Shown: positions 44,883 to 46,522 of the stretch, piece by piece | Layout: every line of letters starts with the position of its first letter | Position numbering within the stretch: the stretch's first letter is position 1 | Assembly: GCA_002708695.1 (NCBI GenBank) | Contig: PAOZ01000053.1 | Location: 1-46,522 of the forward strand | Length of the DNA: 46,522 bases | Direction of reading: 5' to 3' | Origin: Methanobacteriota archaeon | GTDB lineage: Archaea; Thermoplasmatota; Poseidoniia; Poseidoniales; Thalassarchaeaceae | Program-made: the position numbers and the translations under genes | The notes under the pieces: model-generated | Seen by the model: the letters and a program-made list of their open reading frames with translations, nothing else | Database searches by the model: none | Told to the model about the DNA's origin: nothing

Positions 44883-45431
44883 ATGGTAGATGAAGAATTG
44901 GCAGTCAAAGCAGCACAATGTATTATGAGCGGAGATTATATGGGTGCGATGGAAAATTTTGAAGCCATAATCGATGCACATGGAGACAGTCCTGTTGGAT
45001 ATCATGGCTGGGCTGAAGCGGCTCTTTTTGAGATTCAAGCCAATGGAAACTTCGATGAAAAAGGTAATGAGCGAATCAATGAAGGCCAAGTTGCAGCATA
45101 TTTCCAAAAAGCAGCAAAAATGGATCCTGAAAGTACTGAGTATCAGGCGGCATTGGCAAATGCATTGATTGAGTTTGATAGGATTCCTAAAGCCATTAGA
45201 GAATTGAAGAAACTCAAAGAATTGGGAGATTCTTCTGATGAATTTGATGTTACTGCTGACCTTTTCCAAGCAGCAAAGATGCTAATTGACAATATTGATT
45301 TCAAAACAAACTTCGATAGAAGTGAAGCGTTTGCAAAACAGTTTATCCCTGTTGCAGTAGAATTTGCTTTCTTAGGAATGGGTTTTGCATCTACTGAGGA
45401 AGCAGTAGAATATCTCGCACTCGAAGAGTGA
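44883..45431 (+). CDS. TPR-like helical repeat protein
   Basis: A cytosolic, acidic protein of 182 residues from the ATG at 44883 (MVDEELAVKAAQCIM). Repeated helix pairs with TPR character are seen: MSGDYMGAMENFEAIIDAHGDSPVGYHGWAEA, then YFQKAAKMDPESTEYQAALANALIEFDRIPKAI with the usual A/G/Y/A/F/A spacing split over the repeats. Such proteins are adaptors; no partner can be named. The frame extends 13 codons upstream to 44844, starting 18 bases after the PH-protein stop; the downstream ATG fits the domain better. The truA start follows after 9 bases. Confidence 0.75.
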   Translation: MVDEELAVKAAQCIMSGDYMGAMENFEAIIDAHGDSPVGYHGWAEAALFEIQANGNFDEKGNERINEGQVAAYFQKAAKMDPESTEYQAALANALIEFDRIPKAIRELKKLKELGDSSDEFDVTADLFQAAKMLIDNIDFKTNFDRSEAFAKQFIPVAVEFAFLGMGFASTEEAVEYLALEE

Positions 45432-45440
45432 GGGCGAAAT

Positions 45441-46385
45441 ATGACTGGGGATGAAGAAGAAGTCCCAGATATAGAAACTCAAAGACTAGTCTTGTGTTTT
45501 GGTTACCTTGGAGATAAATTCCATGGTTCTCAACTCCAGCCCGATGTTCGTACAGTTCAAGGAGAGATAGAAAAAGCGTTAAAGAAACTTGAATGGTTAA
45601 ATTCTGAAAGTCATATTTGGATTTCATCTAGAACTGATGCAGGAGTACATGTTCGAATGAATCTTGGTTCATTCGACCTCCCTACTAATCGTTGGCTAAG
45701 TATCGGACAGAATAATTTTCTTCGTGCAGTGAATGACCGATTACCAGATGATGTATTTGTTTGGGGCGCATATGCAGTATCTGATGATGTATTTGTTAGA
45801 GTAGCAAAACGCCGTGTCTATCTTTATCGTCTCCAAGCGTTATCTGGGTGGCCAATTGATGTTTCTCCCGAACGAGTAGCACGTTGGTGCCGAATATTTG
45901 AGGGGGGGCATGATTTCACAAACTTCTGCAGAGTTGAAGAAGACCGTACAACTGTTCGAACCATCCATAGTTGTACTCCATGGGTTGATTTTTCAGGAAG
46001 AGTAGTAGGATTTAGAATCGAAGCAGAATCGTTTCTTTGGAATCAAGTTCGCCGTATTGCTTCAGCATTACACGGTCTTGCCACGAATCGAATCGAATTA
46101 TCTGATGTAATTCGTGCACTTCATCGTCCAAATGATCCTATGGATTTTGGTCGTTCTTCTCCGGATTGGTTAATCCTATGGACGATTAATCATTCTGCTT
46201 TACCTAGTCTTGATTTTATGCCAATAGAAGCAGTTGAAGCATGGTCTAATCCTCCTTCGGGCAAGGATGAAAGAATGCATGAGCGTTGGCAGGAAATTGC
46301 TAGAAGAGAGATTGATTTGTTATTACAAAGAGGATGGATTTTGGGCATGACCTCAAATGATGGACAGATTGAGGTTGACGATTGA
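45441..46385 (+). CDS. truA: tRNA pseudouridine synthase TruA
   Basis: Makes pseudouridine at positions 38-40 of the tRNA anticodon arm. Catalytic D66 is in SSRTDAGVHV; other family segments are FGYLGDKFHGSQLQP at the N-terminus, VRVAKRRVYLYRL, the GGHDFTNFC strand and FLWNQVRRI. At 314 residues it has a C-terminal extension of about 45 residues after the fold (from EAVEAWSNPP). GAGGG lies 6 bases before the ATG and touches the TPR stop. Its last 33 bases overlap the convergent riboflavin kinase gene. Confidence 0.94.
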   Translation: MTGDEEEVPDIETQRLVLCFGYLGDKFHGSQLQPDVRTVQGEIEKALKKLEWLNSESHIWISSRTDAGVHVRMNLGSFDLPTNRWLSIGQNNFLRAVNDRLPDDVFVWGAYAVSDDVFVRVAKRRVYLYRLQALSGWPIDVSPERVARWCRIFEGGHDFTNFCRVEEDRTTVRTIHSCTPWVDFSGRVVGFRIEAESFLWNQVRRIASALHGLATNRIELSDVIRALHRPNDPMDFGRSSPDWLILWTINHSALPSLDFMPIEAVEAWSNPPSGKDERMHERWQEIARREIDLLLQRGWILGMTSNDGQIEVDD

Positions 46386-46522
46386 ACCATCTTTCAGATC
46401 TAGGGATTCTCTGAGAAAAATATCTGCGATTACCTCTATGACTTCTACATGGCGAGTCAGATCTGGAATCAATATTGCACAAGGGATATCCTCTGATTCT
46501 GAAGTGCCTATTTTTGCTAAAA
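46353..46522 (-). CDS. ribK: C-terminal end of CTP-dependent riboflavin kinase (RibK, 5' partial)
   Basis: The minus strand carries 55 codons running off the window edge and ending in TGA. The residues CAILIPDLTRHVEVIEVIA and then LRESLDLKDGSIVNLNL match the end of the archaeal riboflavin kinase family (DUF120), where PERTxH..ileIIAPvnLR..l.LkDGD.V is typical. This enzyme uses CTP rather than ATP to make FMN. A different minus-strand frame (stop at 46300) is also open here but shows no protein-like character. The gene overlaps truA by 33 bases. Identification rests on the tail alone. Confidence 0.75.
   Translation of the reverse strand, partial: LAKIGTSESEDIPCAILIPDLTRHVEVIEVIADIFLRESLDLKDGSIVNLNLSII

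Noticed and set aside
46300-46482. A 60-codon minus-strand open frame across the truA end
   Set aside because: Its residues look non-protein-like (Arg/Ser/His-rich), while the neighbouring frame on the same strand matches the riboflavin kinase tail.
1-46522. Insertion sequences, integrases, phage genes or defence systems
   Set aside because: No transposase, recombinase, restriction, toxin-antitoxin or Cas-like motif was seen in any supported gene.

Overview
This 46.5 kb window reads as a piece of an archaeal chromosome, most likely a marine Thermoplasmatota such as Marine Group II/III (Candidatus Poseidoniales or a relative). Archaeal markers are the PolD small subunit DP1, transcription factor B, archaeal-type AspRS, archaeosine tRNA-guanine transglycosylase, membrane LonB, a class III prepilin peptidase, UPF0147, ribosomal protein eL40 and a CTP-dependent riboflavin kinase tail. 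Bacterial-looking genes are interleaved: MetK, PncC/CinA, a SUF system with SufS and SufE, and a DUF1698-like methyltransferase. Very large secreted proteins carry a signal peptide and a C-terminal membrane anchor. This mix, moderate-to-low GC and extreme compactness fit marine planktonic Euryarchaeota. The taxonomic call is inference; no rRNA is present. No mobile element, CRISPR array or integrase was seen.

Layout. 1-7.8 kb: an alpha-glucan locus. A cell-surface GH57 amylopullulanase-like enzyme is divergent from cytoplasmic glucan phosphorylase and 4-alpha-glucanotransferase, with a perfect dyad over the TATA-like element between them; the tail of another anchored Cys-rich surface protein lies at the left edge. 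7.8-11.8 kb: minus-strand information genes (AspRS, tRNA-Val with encoded CCA, PncC, DP1). 11.8-22.2 kb: a methyltransferase, MetK and two giant surface proteins (one with an SGNH-hydrolase-like domain, one with a CPPC thioredoxin-like domain) flanking TrmI. 22.3-28.4 kb: LonB, prepilin peptidase, UPF0147, eL40 (a 50-residue gene), PurA, a small 4-Cys basic protein and a divergent metallo-beta-lactamase-fold protein. 28.5-35.5 kb: TFB and a six-gene minus-strand suf cluster (sufCBDSET) with a divergent Nfu-like scaffold. 35.6-46.5 kb: TgtA lacking the usual zinc ligands, a four-gene ABC export module coupled by ATGA overlaps, an unrecognised Trp-rich protein, a PH-domain membrane protein, a TPR protein, TruA and the 3' end of ribK.

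How the genes work together. The surface GH57 enzyme would cut external alpha-glucans while GlgP and MalQ process glucans inside; no sugar transporter is visible here. The suf genes plus Nfu form a complete cysteine-desulfurase/scaffold/carrier set. TrmI, TgtA, TruA, AspRS and tRNA-Val make a tRNA-centred group. Neighbouring convergent genes end within a few bases of each other or overlap in every case, and several divergent starts lie about 26-31 bp from a TATA-like element, suggesting leaderless or short-leader transcripts.
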